Assembly: GCA_900552235.1 (NCBI GenBank) | Contig: URYZ01000011.1 | Location: 1 to 24,910 of the forward strand | DNA: 24,910 bases | Direction: 5' to 3' | Source of the DNA: an uncultured Mycoplasmatota bacterium | GTDB taxonomy: Bacteria; Bacillota_I; Bacilli_A; RF39; UBA660 | Shown: piece after piece, positions 6,640-14,289 of the stretch | Layout: every line of letters starts with the position of its first letter | How positions within the stretch are numbered: the stretch's first letter is position 1 | The notes under the pieces: model-generated | The model's input: the letters and a program-made list of their open reading frames with translations, nothing else | Database searches by the model: none | What the model was told of the DNA's origin: nothing | Position numbers and translations under genes: made by a program

Positions 6640-7738
6640 AATTTAAATTCCTTAATTCATCTAAAACAAATTTACCATCTTTTCTTATTAATCTATGATC
6701 AAAGTAAATACATCCACCACCATAATCTTCTCTTTGAATTAAAACAAGATCCCAATGAACACTAGATTTATTACCATTATCACAATCTTTATAACAACAT
6801 CCTGGTGTAAAATGTAAACTTCCCATTATTTTTTCATCATATAAAATATCTCCCATAGGTTCAGTTATTTCTTTATTAAACCCTAAAGAAAACTCACCAA
6901 CATATCTTGCGCCTTCATCGGTATTAAAAATTTCTTCTAATTTTTTCTTATAAGATTTTTCTATATTATCACATGTAGCAGAAATTATTTTACCATCTTT
7001 AAATGTTAATTTTACACCTTCAAAAACATATCCTTGATATGGGCTTGGTGTATTATATTTAATATAACCATTAACACTTGTTTTAACCGGAGCTGTATAA
7101 AGTTCTCCATCTGGTATATTCATTGTACCAACACATGGTATTGCAGGAAGATTTTTAATAGAAAATCTTAAATCTGTCTCAGGACCAGTTATTCTTACTT
7201 CATCTGTTTTTTCCATAAGATCTTTTAAAGGTTTTATATCATCACTCATTTTTTTATAATCATAACACATTGCATTAAAAGCAAAATCATAAAATTCATT
7301 ATAACTCATCTTAGCTTTATAACTATCTATATTTGTAGGATAGTTTAATAAAACCCATTTTCTTTCATTAATTCTTATGTCATTTACATCTTGAAGTTTA
7401 GTTCCTATTTTCTTTGTAACTTCACTTGGAATGTTTTTAACATCATAATCATTATTATTACATCTAATCTTTATAAAACAATCAAAATGTTCAACATCAA
7501 ACTTTCTTAAATCATATAGAAAGTCTATTTTTTCATCTTTTGTATTTTCTTCAATTAAAGAAGATGTTTCACTATCATTATATCTTACATAAACATTTGC
7601 TTTTTTCTTTACTATTTCTTTAACAAGTTCTTTTACTAAATTTTTAGCAACAATACCTGTTTCAATTAAAACAAATTCATTTTCTTTTACATCAAGCGAA
7701 TAATTAATTATTGTACTAGCTAATTTTTTTTCATTCAT
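6638..7738 (-). CDS. M29-family metallo-aminopeptidase (AmpS/PepS type)
   Basis: A 366-residue cytosolic peptidase. The M29 C-terminal metal site is complete: Glu212 in NIPDGELYTAP, Glu282 in RYVGEFSLGFN, His309 in GSLHFTPG, and His328/Asp330 in SVHWDLV; a further YFDHRLI block lies at 345-351. The N-terminal half (about 1-190) is the usual Rossmann-like domain of this family. The enzyme removes N-terminal residues from peptides with two divalent metals. Family members are about 370-410 residues, so it is nearly full length. An unusual CCYKDC cluster (314-319) falls between metal-binding segments. The start ATG has GAAAGAGGAA upstream. It is a single-gene unit between sspI (convergent) and the coat-like gene (divergent). 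Peptide preference cannot be read from sequence. Confidence 0.87.
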   Translation of the reverse strand: MNEKKLASTIINYSLDVKENEFVLIETGIVAKNLVKELVKEIVKKKANVYVRYNDSETSSLIEENTKDEKIDFLYDLRKFDVEHFDCFIKIRCNNNDYDVKNIPSEVTKKIGTKLQDVNDIRINERKWVLLNYPTNIDSYKAKMSYNEFYDFAFNAMCYDYKKMSDDIKPLKDLMEKTDEVRITGPETDLRFSIKNLPAIPCVGTMNIPDGELYTAPVKTSVNGYIKYNTPSPYQGYVFEGVKLTFKDGKIISATCDNIEKSYKKKLEEIFNTDEGARYVGEFSLGFNKEITEPMGDILYDEKIMGSLHFTPGCCYKDCDNGNKSSVHWDLVLIQREDYGGGCIYFDHRLIRKDGKFVLDELRNLN

Positions 7739-7756
7739 AATATTCCTCTTTCTTTA

Positions 7757-7783
7757 ACATTTAATAAATTTTTACATAAAATA
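7757..7783 (+). promoter_or_regulatory. SigK-like promoter of the coat-like gene
   Basis: CATAAAATA at 7775-7783 matches the SigE/SigK -10 form CATAnnnTA. An AC at 7757-7758 lies 16 bases upstream, as in the SigK -35. Position is right for the plus-strand gene starting at 7806. The -35 is only two bases, so this is suggestive. Confidence 0.45.
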
Positions 7784-7805
7784 CTCTTAGAAAGGAGTAC
7801 TTTTT

Positions 7806-8003
7806 ATGTATTATACCTACACTAATAGTGTACCATATTATAACAATATAATTCCATATAGATCTAGACAATTTGGAAGCTTTCTTGTACCTTTTGGCTT
7901 AGGACTTGTAACTGGACCATTAGTATTTAATCCTAGACCTAGACCAAATTATTATTACCCAAGACCTAGACCAATGTACTATCCAAATTATCCTTATTAT
8001 TAA
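7806..8003 (+). CDS. Tyr/Pro-rich small protein, spore-coat-like
   Basis: A 65-residue protein of very biased composition. It starts with MYYTYTNSVPYYNNIIPYRS, has a central hydrophobic Gly-rich segment (about 24-40, GSFLVPFGLGLVTGPLVF), and ends in repeated PRPRPNYYYPRPRPMYYPNY units. Small Tyr/Pro-rich proteins with a Gly-rich hydrophobic centre are common in the coats and crusts of Bacillota spores, where Tyr residues can be cross-linked. A strong ribosome site (AAAGGAG) and a SigK-like promoter support an expressed, late mother-cell gene. It is not a shadow of another gene: it is alone on its strand and ends in a terminator. The family is not recognised by name; the coat role is inferred from composition and promoter. 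Confidence 0.7.
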   Translation: MYYTYTNSVPYYNNIIPYRSRQFGSFLVPFGLGLVTGPLVFNPRPRPNYYYPRPRPMYYPNYPYY

Positions 8004-8029
8004 AAAAGAAGTTATCTCACTTCTTTTTT
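8002..8029. terminator. Bidirectional terminator between coat-like gene and sortase
   Basis: Perfect 11-base arms (8002-8012, 8019-8029), six-base loop, T-tracts both ways. The stem includes the last codons and stop of the convergent sortase gene. Confidence 0.85.
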
Positions 8030-8914
8030 TATTAATTTAGCATGTAACACTACCCTTGTCCCTTTTGTATCAAAACAAGATGAAAGTGTTAAAACTTTAT
8101 CATTAACAGATACATTTAAACCATACTTAAATTGTGACCTTCTAAGCATCTCATTAAGCCAAGTTTGATATTCACTATCATTTTCAAATTTAGTTTGTAA
8201 ATAATAATCTTCAGCTTTTATTTTATACGTTGAAAAAACTTGCCACATTGTATTTTCTGTTGGTGTTGAAAGTTTAATTATATGATTATCCTTATTATTA
8301 AACCAACTTTGTTTTACAACATTTCTAAGCGTTCCAAACATACTCATATCCACCCTTGAATGACCATATATAATTGTATTTTTATCAAAATTTACTGGAT
8401 TATTCCTATAATCCATAAAAATCCACCCAGCATCATTCCATGTTTCATCAAAAGCATGATTTAAATAATAATCATTATTAGAACATTTAACAACAGGATA
8501 ATTAATGTTAGTATTATCAACTTTAATCCATCCAACTGTATCAGGATTTTTCTTTTTAAGTTCATCAAAATTAACACTAATTAAAGGCGTCTTTATAAAA
8601 TCCCAATATGGATTTTCCTTAGCAATTTCATCTTGTTTAATTATTTCAATATTTTTATTATCTGTTTCATCTACTTCTTTAATATCTGTTATTTGCTTTA
8701 TTTGTTCTTCTTGTTTCTTTATATTTTTATTGTCTTTATCCCAATTAATTATTTTATAAACAGAAAAACCTAAAGCACAAACCAAAATTAATATAATTAT
8801 AATATATACTATATTAGTAATTTTCTTCTTTCTTTTTTTATCTTCTTTAACAGTTTTTTTCTTTTTTCTTTCATCATCTTTAAAAGTTTCTTTTTCTTTT
8901 TTATTCTTCTTCAT
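8012..8914 (-). CDS. Class B-type sortase
   Basis: A 300-residue membrane enzyme. Residues 1-32 are extremely Lys-rich and should be cytosolic; a membrane helix follows (about 34-54, IVYIIIILILVCALGFSVYK), then a linker and the sortase fold. The catalytic triad is visible: His185 in IIYGHSRVDMSMFG, Cys280 in LTLSSCFDTKGTR and Arg287. GWIKVDNTNINYPVVKCSNN and YYLNHAFDE are typical of SrtB. Sortases cleave a sorting signal and link surface proteins to peptidoglycan. No LPXTG-like substrate is encoded in the window. The ATG lies inside the end of uvrC (14-base overlap, different frame) with AAAGGAG seven bases upstream, so translation is probably coupled to uvrC. The substrate motif is unknown. 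Confidence 0.9.
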   Translation of the reverse strand: MKKNKKEKETFKDDERKKKKTVKEDKKRKKKITNIVYIIIILILVCALGFSVYKIINWDKDNKNIKKQEEQIKQITDIKEVDETDNKNIEIIKQDEIAKENPYWDFIKTPLISVNFDELKKKNPDTVGWIKVDNTNINYPVVKCSNNDYYLNHAFDETWNDAGWIFMDYRNNPVNFDKNTIIYGHSRVDMSMFGTLRNVVKQSWFNNKDNHIIKLSTPTENTMWQVFSTYKIKAEDYYLQTKFENDSEYQTWLNEMLRRSQFKYGLNVSVNDKVLTLSSCFDTKGTRVVLHAKLIKKEVR

Positions 8915-10670
8915 AATTTTTCTCCTTTAAATAATCTTTTAAATTTTTAGCAATATCTTCCGGAATAATTTTTTTAAGTTCATCAACACTTGCTTCTTCT
9001 ATTTTCTTTAATGAACCATACTTTTTAAGTAAAGCAGTTCTTCTTTTATCTCCTAAACCACTTACATTTGATAAAACACTTTCTAAACTACCTTTACTTT
9101 TTAAATCTCTATGAAAACTAATTGCAAAACGGTGAACTTCATCTTGCATTTTAGTTAAATATAAGAATAAATGATTATCCTGTTTTATACTTATTTCATT
9201 TAAATTACTATCTACGATAATATTAGTTCTATGTTTATCATCTTTTTTTAAACCAATTACTTTAATTGAAAGTCCTAAACTATCTAAAACATCAACTACT
9301 GTTTTTACCTGTAATTCTCCTCCATCAATTATTATAAGATCAGGGTAAGGTTCTTTTTCAAGTAACATACGATAATATCTTCTGTAAATTACTTCTTTCA
9401 TTGCATTTAAATCATCTTTAACATCTAAACTTATTTTATATTTTCTATATAAATTTTTATTGGGTTCTAAATTTTCATAAACAACCATACATCCTACATA
9501 ATATGTTCCAAATAAATGTGAATTATCAAATAAATCAATTCTTTTTAATGAATCTAAATCAAGTAAGGTTTTTAATTTTTCTTCCACTTCTTTTTTAATA
9601 TTTAAATCTTTTTTAACAATTTCTAAATTTTCATTTAAATATATCGAAGCATTATTCTTAGCCATATCTAAAATACGTTTTACATCACCCTTTTTAGGAC
9701 AATTTACTTTTGTATTTAAATACGAACTTAATAACGAAGTTAATTCTTCATCTTGAACAATTATCTCTTTAGGAAGCGAATACTTTTCATAAAAATTAGT
9801 TATATATCTTAAATAAACATCACTAACTTCATCTGTTATATCAAATATTTTATGTACTCTACCTATTACTGTTCCTTTCCTTATAAATAAAGTTTCAATT
9901 GATAAATAATTATCCTTAACATAATAACCAAACACATCAAAATTATATTTTAAATTTGAAACCACAATCTGTTTACTAATTGTAATTTTAATATCCTCAA
10001 TCATTCTTTTTAATTCAAGGGCTTTTTCATAATTTAAATTTTCACTTTCTTTAAGCATCTCTTCTTCTAATTTTTTAGTTATTTCCTTATAATTACCATT
10101 TAATACTTCAGTTATTTCTTTAACCATTGAAGAAATTTTCTCTTCAGAAATATCATATTTACAATAACCAAGACACTCATTTATATGGTAGTATAAACAT
10201 AAATCTTTTTTTAAGGTATTACATTTTCTAAGAGGATACATCCTATTAATTAAATCAACAGTTTTTCTAGCACTTGTAACATTTGGAAAAGGTCCAAATA
10301 ATTTAGATTTAGTCTTTCCTCTTTTTTTTGTTCTTATTATTTTTACTCTTGGGTATTTCTCATTTGTAAGTTCAATATAAGGATAAGTCTTATCATCTTT
10401 AAGTAAAATATTATATTTAGGAGAATATTTTTTTATTAAATTAATTTCTAAAATAAATGATTCCATTTCACTATTAGTAACAATATATTCAAAATCACTA
10501 ATATTATCTACTAAAGCTTTAGTTTTACCTGTATGAATCTTGTTAAAATAAGAACTAACCCTTCTTTTTAAGTTCTTAGCTTTACCAACATATATGACAT
10601 TACCATTTTTATCTTTATGAAGGTAACATCCTGGTTTTTCTGGTACCAAAGCTAGTTTTTCTTTAAACAT
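8901..10670 (-). CDS. uvrC: Excinuclease ABC subunit C (UvrC)
   Basis: A 589-residue nucleotide-excision repair nuclease of usual length. The GIY-YIG domain is at about 12-95 (PGCYLHKDKNG, VIYVGKAKNLKRRVSSYF; Glu near 76) and makes the 3' cut. The UVR motif is at about 200-232 (EKALELKRMIEDI). The RNase H-like domain for the 5' cut has IDLFDNSHLFGTYYVG, LIIIDGGELQVK and VHRFAISFHR. Paired helix-hairpin-helix motifs end the protein (LSNVSGLGDKRRTALLKKYG). UvrC acts with UvrA and UvrB, which are not in this window. The start has AAAGGAG upstream. It follows the ART-like gene by only 18 bases and overlaps the sortase, suggesting one transcript of three genes. Confidence 0.97.
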   Translation of the reverse strand: MFKEKLALVPEKPGCYLHKDKNGNVIYVGKAKNLKRRVSSYFNKIHTGKTKALVDNISDFEYIVTNSEMESFILEINLIKKYSPKYNILLKDDKTYPYIELTNEKYPRVKIIRTKKRGKTKSKLFGPFPNVTSARKTVDLINRMYPLRKCNTLKKDLCLYYHINECLGYCKYDISEEKISSMVKEITEVLNGNYKEITKKLEEEMLKESENLNYEKALELKRMIEDIKITISKQIVVSNLKYNFDVFGYYVKDNYLSIETLFIRKGTVIGRVHKIFDITDEVSDVYLRYITNFYEKYSLPKEIIVQDEELTSLLSSYLNTKVNCPKKGDVKRILDMAKNNASIYLNENLEIVKKDLNIKKEVEEKLKTLLDLDSLKRIDLFDNSHLFGTYYVGCMVVYENLEPNKNLYRKYKISLDVKDDLNAMKEVIYRRYYRMLLEKEPYPDLIIIDGGELQVKTVVDVLDSLGLSIKVIGLKKDDKHRTNIIVDSNLNEISIKQDNHLFLYLTKMQDEVHRFAISFHRDLKSKGSLESVLSNVSGLGDKRRTALLKKYGSLKKIEEASVDELKKIIPEDIAKNLKDYLKEKNYEEE

Positions 10671-10688
10671 AAAAATTCTCCTTTCTTT

Positions 10689-11441
10689 TTATCTTACATA
10701 TTTTAAATTATCTATATAATATATTTTTTTATTATATTTTTCAGCAATAAAAGTAGCCATTTCTTCAAGAGTTGTAAAATTTTTATTAAACTTTTTATCG
10801 AAAGCATTTTGAACTTCTTTTGCAATAAATTCATTTAAAGATATTTTACACTCCATAAATTCTTCAAGTAACATAGAATTATTTTCATCTTTTTGAAGTT
10901 TTAAAATAACTTGGTATAAATCATTTAAATAAATATTATATAAAGGCATATTAACATCATAATTTAATGTTTTTAAATAATTAATTAAATCATCACAAGT
11001 ATGTTTTATATTAACATAACTTGTAGATTTTAAATTAAACATAGGTAATTCTTCAAGCAAATAATCTAAATATTTTAAAGGAAGTAAAATTCCTTTTATA
11101 TTTTCTTTATCTACTTTATCTTTAACAAATACTTCATCAGGATAGTTAAAATACATATCCTTATGATTATAAATAAAGTCTTGATCTTCAACAATTAATG
11201 TTATACCTTTTAAAGTATAGTTATAAAAAGATGTGTTTTTATCACCAAACGAAACATACATATATCTTGTCATTGAAATATAATCATCAAAATTATAACC
11301 GAAAGTATTTCTCGTAAAAGAAAAATTAGACTTACTTGCTTCATTAAAAGACATTATACCGTTTTGTAATATACTTTCTAATTTAAAAGGATTAAACATA
11401 ACAGAATGAAGAAGTGTATTATCATTAAAATTATAATTCAT
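10689..11441 (-). CDS. Unknown protein with ADP-ribosyltransferase-like N-terminal domain
   Basis: A 250-residue protein of no family I can name. Residues 9-35 (TLLHSVMFNPFKLESILQNG followed by IMS) resemble the first strand and helix of ADP-ribosyltransferase-fold proteins (LxHxT...LxSILxxGI.S). A later DYISMTRYMYVSFGD (about 53-67) could supply the Ser/Thr strand, and PDEVFVKDKV with NIKGILLP (about 101-120) the Glu-bearing strand. The H-S-E order is that of the diphtheria-toxin-type triad, but the assignment is by eye. The C-terminal half is helical with no motif. No signal peptide or membrane helix is seen. It is directly upstream of uvrC (18 bases), so co-transcription is likely. A good GGAGGT-like ribosome site precedes the ATG. 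Gene reality is firm; function is not. Confidence 0.6.
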   Translation of the reverse strand: MNYNFNDNTLLHSVMFNPFKLESILQNGIMSFNEASKSNFSFTRNTFGYNFDDYISMTRYMYVSFGDKNTSFYNYTLKGITLIVEDQDFIYNHKDMYFNYPDEVFVKDKVDKENIKGILLPLKYLDYLLEELPMFNLKSTSYVNIKHTCDDLINYLKTLNYDVNMPLYNIYLNDLYQVILKLQKDENNSMLLEEFMECKISLNEFIAKEVQNAFDKKFNKNFTTLEEMATFIAEKYNKKIYYIDNLKYVR

Positions 11442-11534
11442 AAAGTACCTCCACTTAATAAATTATATCATATTTTTATATTATTTTTTGTTATTTTTTG
11501 ATAAAATATTATTATAAAGAAAAAGGTGACAAGT

Positions 11535-12110
11535 ATGAATGTTATAAAAGATAACAGTGAATATGAAGAAATTGTTAAAAAATCTAAATTTATTTCTTTT
11601 TTATATTTTGTAAAAAGTATTGATGAAGTAAACAATTATCTAAACGAATTAAAAGCAAAATACAAAGATGCCAGTCATATATGCTATGCTTACATAGTTG
11701 ATAATAATGTTAAATATAATGATGATAAAGAGCCTTCTAAAACTGCAGGTTTCCCTATTTTAAATGTTTTAAAAAATAATGATTTAAATTATGTTCTTGC
11801 TGTTGTTGTTAGATATTTTGGAGGAATAAAACTTGGAAGTGGTAACTTACTTAGAACATATTTAAATGTTACAAACGAAAATCTTAAAAAAACAGGAATA
11901 AAAGAATATAAATTAAAAAAAGAATATATTATTATTTGTAATTATGACAATGTAAATTATGTAAATAATGTTTTAAAAGATGAAGATATTATAAACAAGA
12001 CTTTTGATAATTTTATTACTTATGAAGTCTTAATTGACAATGAGAATATTATAAAAATAAAAGATTTACTTAATAATAAAAATATTGAAATAAAAGAAAA
12101 GAAGAACTAA
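11535..12110 (+). CDS. YigZ/IMPACT family protein (UPF0029)
   Basis: A 191-residue protein. The N-terminal domain (about 1-115) carries the family signature: SKFISFLYFVKSIDEVNNYL, DASHICYAYIVDNN, DDKEPSKTAGFPILNVL and VVVRYFGGIKLGSGNLLRTY. The C-terminal ferredoxin-like DUF1949 domain (about 125-190) follows. YigZ and its eukaryotic relative IMPACT bind ribosome- or kinase-related partners; the bacterial role is not settled. I chose the ATG at 11535, with AAGGTG seven bases upstream, over a GTG at 11526 that is part of the ribosome site. It is the only plus-strand gene between 8003 and 13396 and converges on the next gene with a four-base overlap. The shared terminator lies in the overlap. 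Confidence 0.92.
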   Translation: MNVIKDNSEYEEIVKKSKFISFLYFVKSIDEVNNYLNELKAKYKDASHICYAYIVDNNVKYNDDKEPSKTAGFPILNVLKNNDLNYVLAVVVRYFGGIKLGSGNLLRTYLNVTNENLKKTGIKEYKLKKEYIIICNYDNVNYVNNVLKDEDIINKTFDNFITYEVLIDNENIIKIKDLLNNKNIEIKEKKN

Positions 12111-12123
12111 ATTTGTTCTTCTT
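12099..12123. terminator. Shared terminator in overlapping convergent 3' ends
   Basis: Nine-base perfect arms (12099-12107 and 12115-12123) with a seven-base loop spanning both stop codons; T-rich downstream sequence on each side. Confidence 0.65.
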
Positions 12124-12364
12124 CAATTGTTTTTTCTAGTCTTTCTACAAACATTGGAAATACTTCTTTTAATACACTAGCATTACTTACCTTTTGTAAA
12201 GAATCATTACTAACAAGCATTACTTTATAAGTATCTGTTGGTTCAGTATCCTTATCTAGTTCATTAACAAATGCTAATGTAACGCCATTATAATCCATTG
12301 TGTCAAGAATATATACTTTACTTCCATCTTCAAATGTAATTATTACATCTTTTTTTATATTCAT
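12107..12364 (-). CDS. Small unknown protein, paralog of the 21866-22108 product (DUF1292-like)
   Basis: An 85-residue acidic protein rich in beta-type residues, with no membrane or signal segment. It opens with KKDVIITFEDGSKVYILDTM. It shares a pattern with the 80-residue product at 21866-22108: VLD/ILDxM, a central FVNEL/FANEV, TYKVMLV/KYKILLV, KVSNASVL/KVTNAEAL, and PMFVERL/PKFVERI at the end. The order and spacing agree over the full length, so they are paralogs. The FEDG...YILD start resembles DUF1292 (YrzB) proteins; that link is tentative. A ribosome site (AAGGGAAG) precedes the ATG. It follows the 297-residue gene by 29 bases and probably shares its transcript. Role unknown. Confidence 0.65.
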   Translation of the reverse strand: MNIKKDVIITFEDGSKVYILDTMDYNGVTLAFVNELDKDTEPTDTYKVMLVSNDSLQKVSNASVLKEVFPMFVERLEKTIEEEQI

Positions 12365-12393
12365 AAAACTCTTCCCTTCTTATTCGATTAAAA

Positions 12394-13287
12394 TTATTTT
12401 AAAACTCCAGATTTTTTACCAGCGTAATATCCTACAACACCTGCTGCTGCTCCAGTTAATGTTGTAGCACCAGCTTGAACTATAGCAGTTAAAGGAACAC
12501 CTGCAACTAACATTACTGCAATACCTGCAAGAACAATTCCAGTTGCTTTTAATACTTTAATATTACCTTTTAATTTATCAAAAATACCTTTTTTCTTTTC
12601 AGGTGTTGCTTCTTCAGCACTTACAACCTTTTTAGCATCTTCTTGTCCAACATGTTTTTTAGCATCTTCAGCAGCTTTTTCTTCATCTTTATTTTCTTCC
12701 TTATTTAAAGGATTATCAATTTTTTCTGCACCATTTAAAGCACTTGGTATTTCTTTTGCATCACTTGCTAATGGGTCTTTTTCATTAATACTTTTATCAA
12801 AACCCTCAGCAATTTTTGTTTTTTCATCTGTTTCAACTTCTTTTACTTCTTCTTTTGGTTTTTTACCTTCAAATAGAATTTCATATTTTTCAAGTTCTTC
12901 ATCACTTAATTTTTTAGTACCAACTTTACAATTACCATCTTGAAAATAATTATCATAAGCTTCATCAATTGCAAAAGCACTTAATGTATTAAGATAATCC
13001 ATTGTAAATACTCTTTCACCAAAATTATTTACAACTTCTCCTAATTTTTTTGCTTTGTATGCTATATTATGATTTCTTTCTCTTTGTTCTAATTTTCTAT
13101 TAAGTTCTTCAGTATGACTTCTAGTTTCTTCAATAAGTTTATTTCGTCTATCTTCTTCAGTTTCTACCTTAGGATTATCTTTTTCTAACATTTTTGCCAT
13201 AACCTCATTCATAGACTTTATTTGTTCTTGTAATAATTCTATTTGTTTTGTTAATCCAGAAATTACTTCCCTATCATTTGCGTTCAT
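12394..13287 (-). CDS. Unknown coiled-coil protein with C-terminal Gly-rich membrane segment
   Basis: A 297-residue protein. Residues 1-85 are a Gln/Glu/Lys-rich coiled coil (LTKQIELLQEQIKSMNEVMA and LIEETRSHTEELNRKLEQRE). Residues 90-145 form a more globular stretch with VFTMDYLNTLSAFAIDEAYD. Residues 145-232 are a low-complexity acidic/Lys linker. The end (about 245-290) has two hydrophobic Ala/Gly/Val segments (GIVLAGIAVMLVAGVPLTAI, then TTLTGAAAGVVGYYAG), suggesting a C-terminal hairpin or tail anchor. No named family is recognised. It is first in an operon with the small DUF1292-like gene, and divergent from mscL. The ribosome site GAAGGAG is strong. Topology suggests a cytosolic coiled coil tethered to the membrane. 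Confidence 0.6.
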   Translation of the reverse strand: MNANDREVISGLTKQIELLQEQIKSMNEVMAKMLEKDNPKVETEEDRRNKLIEETRSHTEELNRKLEQRERNHNIAYKAKKLGEVVNNFGERVFTMDYLNTLSAFAIDEAYDNYFQDGNCKVGTKKLSDEELEKYEILFEGKKPKEEVKEVETDEKTKIAEGFDKSINEKDPLASDAKEIPSALNGAEKIDNPLNKEENKDEEKAAEDAKKHVGQEDAKKVVSAEEATPEKKKGIFDKLKGNIKVLKATGIVLAGIAVMLVAGVPLTAIVQAGATTLTGAAAGVVGYYAGKKSGVLK

Positions 13288-13395
13288 AAAATCACTCCTT
13301 CAATATAGGTAAATTATAACATATTTATAATTTTTAGTAAATATATTTTTAAAATTTTAAAAATATGTTAAAATTATTTTAGAAAGGAATTTATT

Positions 13396-13791
13396 ATGCT
13401 AAAAGAATTTAAAAAATTTATTTCTCGTGGTAACGTTATTGATTTAGCAGTTGGTGTTATTATAGGTAAAGCCTTTGGTGATATTGTAACTTCACTTGTA
13501 AATGATGTTATTATGCCAGTTATTGGTCTTTTACTTGGAGGAATTAACTTTGAAGAAGCTAAAATTATATTAAATAAAACAACTGGTGCTAGTCTTAACT
13601 ATGGATTATTTGTTCAAAATATTGTTAACTTTTTAATTATATCTTTCTGTATATTTATTATGGTTAAATGTATAAATAAAATAACTCATAAAGAGCCACC
13701 AAAAAAAGAAGCTCCTAAAAAGAGTGATGATGTAATATTACTAGAAGAAATAAGAGATTTATTAAAAGAAAAAAATAAGAAGACTAAATAA
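13396..13791 (+). CDS. mscL: Large-conductance mechanosensitive channel MscL
   Basis: A 131-residue channel subunit. It begins with LKEFKKFISRGNVIDLAVGV, the amphipathic N-helix and start of TM1; TM1 continues as VIIGKAFGDIVTSLVNDVIM with the conserved pore Gly/Ala pattern. PVIGLLLGG follows. TM2 (about 73-92, LFVQNIVNFLIISFCIFIMV) and the cytosolic C-terminal helix (VILLEEIRDLLKE) are in place. MscL forms pentamers that open under membrane tension to release solutes on osmotic downshock. Length is typical. AGAAAGGAA precedes the ATG. It is a single-gene transcript with its own terminator overlapping the stop. Confidence 0.96.
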   Translation: MLKEFKKFISRGNVIDLAVGVIIGKAFGDIVTSLVNDVIMPVIGLLLGGINFEEAKIILNKTTGASLNYGLFVQNIVNFLIISFCIFIMVKCINKITHKEPPKKEAPKKSDDVILLEEIRDLLKEKNKKTK

Positions 13792-13805
13792 AAATCTTCT
13801 TATTT
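13773..13805 (+). terminator. mscL terminator
   Basis: Eleven-base arms (13773-13783, 13795-13805) with an 11-base loop and T-rich tract; the mscL stop codon lies within the loop. Confidence 0.6.
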
Positions 13806-14059
13806 TATTTTGTAGTATTATTATAATAGTTAAACTCTGCTAAAGATAATAAAACTTGTTCTAAATCATCTTGCATTTCATCATTTAAATACTCTTCTAA
13901 ATCAAACATTAACTCTTTTATATCACTATATTTATTAATATCAAAACCATATAATTTTAATACACTAACTTCTTCATCAGTTAAGAATATTCCATTATAT
14001 GACTTATGTAAATTAGGTTTTATATTTTTTAAAAGTTCATCAATATTATAATCTTCCAT
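13805..14059 (-). CDS. Small acidic helical protein of unknown function
   Basis: An 84-residue protein with a good ribosome site (AAGGAGTAAG) six to ten bases before the ATG. It is acidic and mostly helical, with no Cys and no membrane segment: it starts MEDYNIDELLKNIKPNL, has a middle FLTDEEVSVLKLYGFDINKY, and ends in an Asp/Glu-rich helix (ELMFDLEEYLNDEMQDDLEQ) that may mediate protein contacts. I do not recognise a family. It converges on mscL, almost touching its stop, and is followed upstream by the tRNA pair. Codon bias and ribosome site indicate a real gene. Confidence 0.6.
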   Translation of the reverse strand: MEDYNIDELLKNIKPNLHKSYNGIFLTDEEVSVLKLYGFDINKYSDIKELMFDLEEYLNDEMQDDLEQVLLSLAEFNYYNNTTK

Positions 14060-14094
14060 ACTTACTCCTTAATTTTAAATCAAAAAATAATAAA

Positions 14095-14113
14095 ACCCTT
14101 ATAAAATAAGGGT
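14095..14113 (-). terminator. Terminator of the tRNA-Arg/tRNA-Pro unit
   Basis: Perfect eight-base GC-containing arms (ACCCTTAT at 14095-14102; partner 14106-14113) with a three-base loop; the minus-strand continuation is T-rich. It lies 12 bases after the tRNA-Pro CCA. Confidence 0.75.
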
Positions 14114-14125
14114 AAAATACAATAA

Positions 14126-14202
14126 TGGTCGGGAAAACAGGATTTGAACCTGCAACCCCTTGGTCCCAAACCAAGTGCTCTACCAAGTTGAGCCATTTCC
14201 CG
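14126..14202 (-). tRNA. tRNA-Pro (anticodon TGG)
   Basis: 77 bases with encoded CCA. Acceptor CGGGAAA/TTTCCCG, anticodon stem CTTGG/CCAAG around TTTGGGA, giving TGG; T arm GCAGGTTCAAATCCTGT. The C1-G72 pair typical of bacterial tRNA-Pro is present. Co-transcribed with tRNA-Arg nine bases upstream. Confidence 0.95.
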
Positions 14203-14211
14203 ATTTATAAG

Positions 14212-14288
<77 letters not shown>

Positions 14289-14289
14289 A

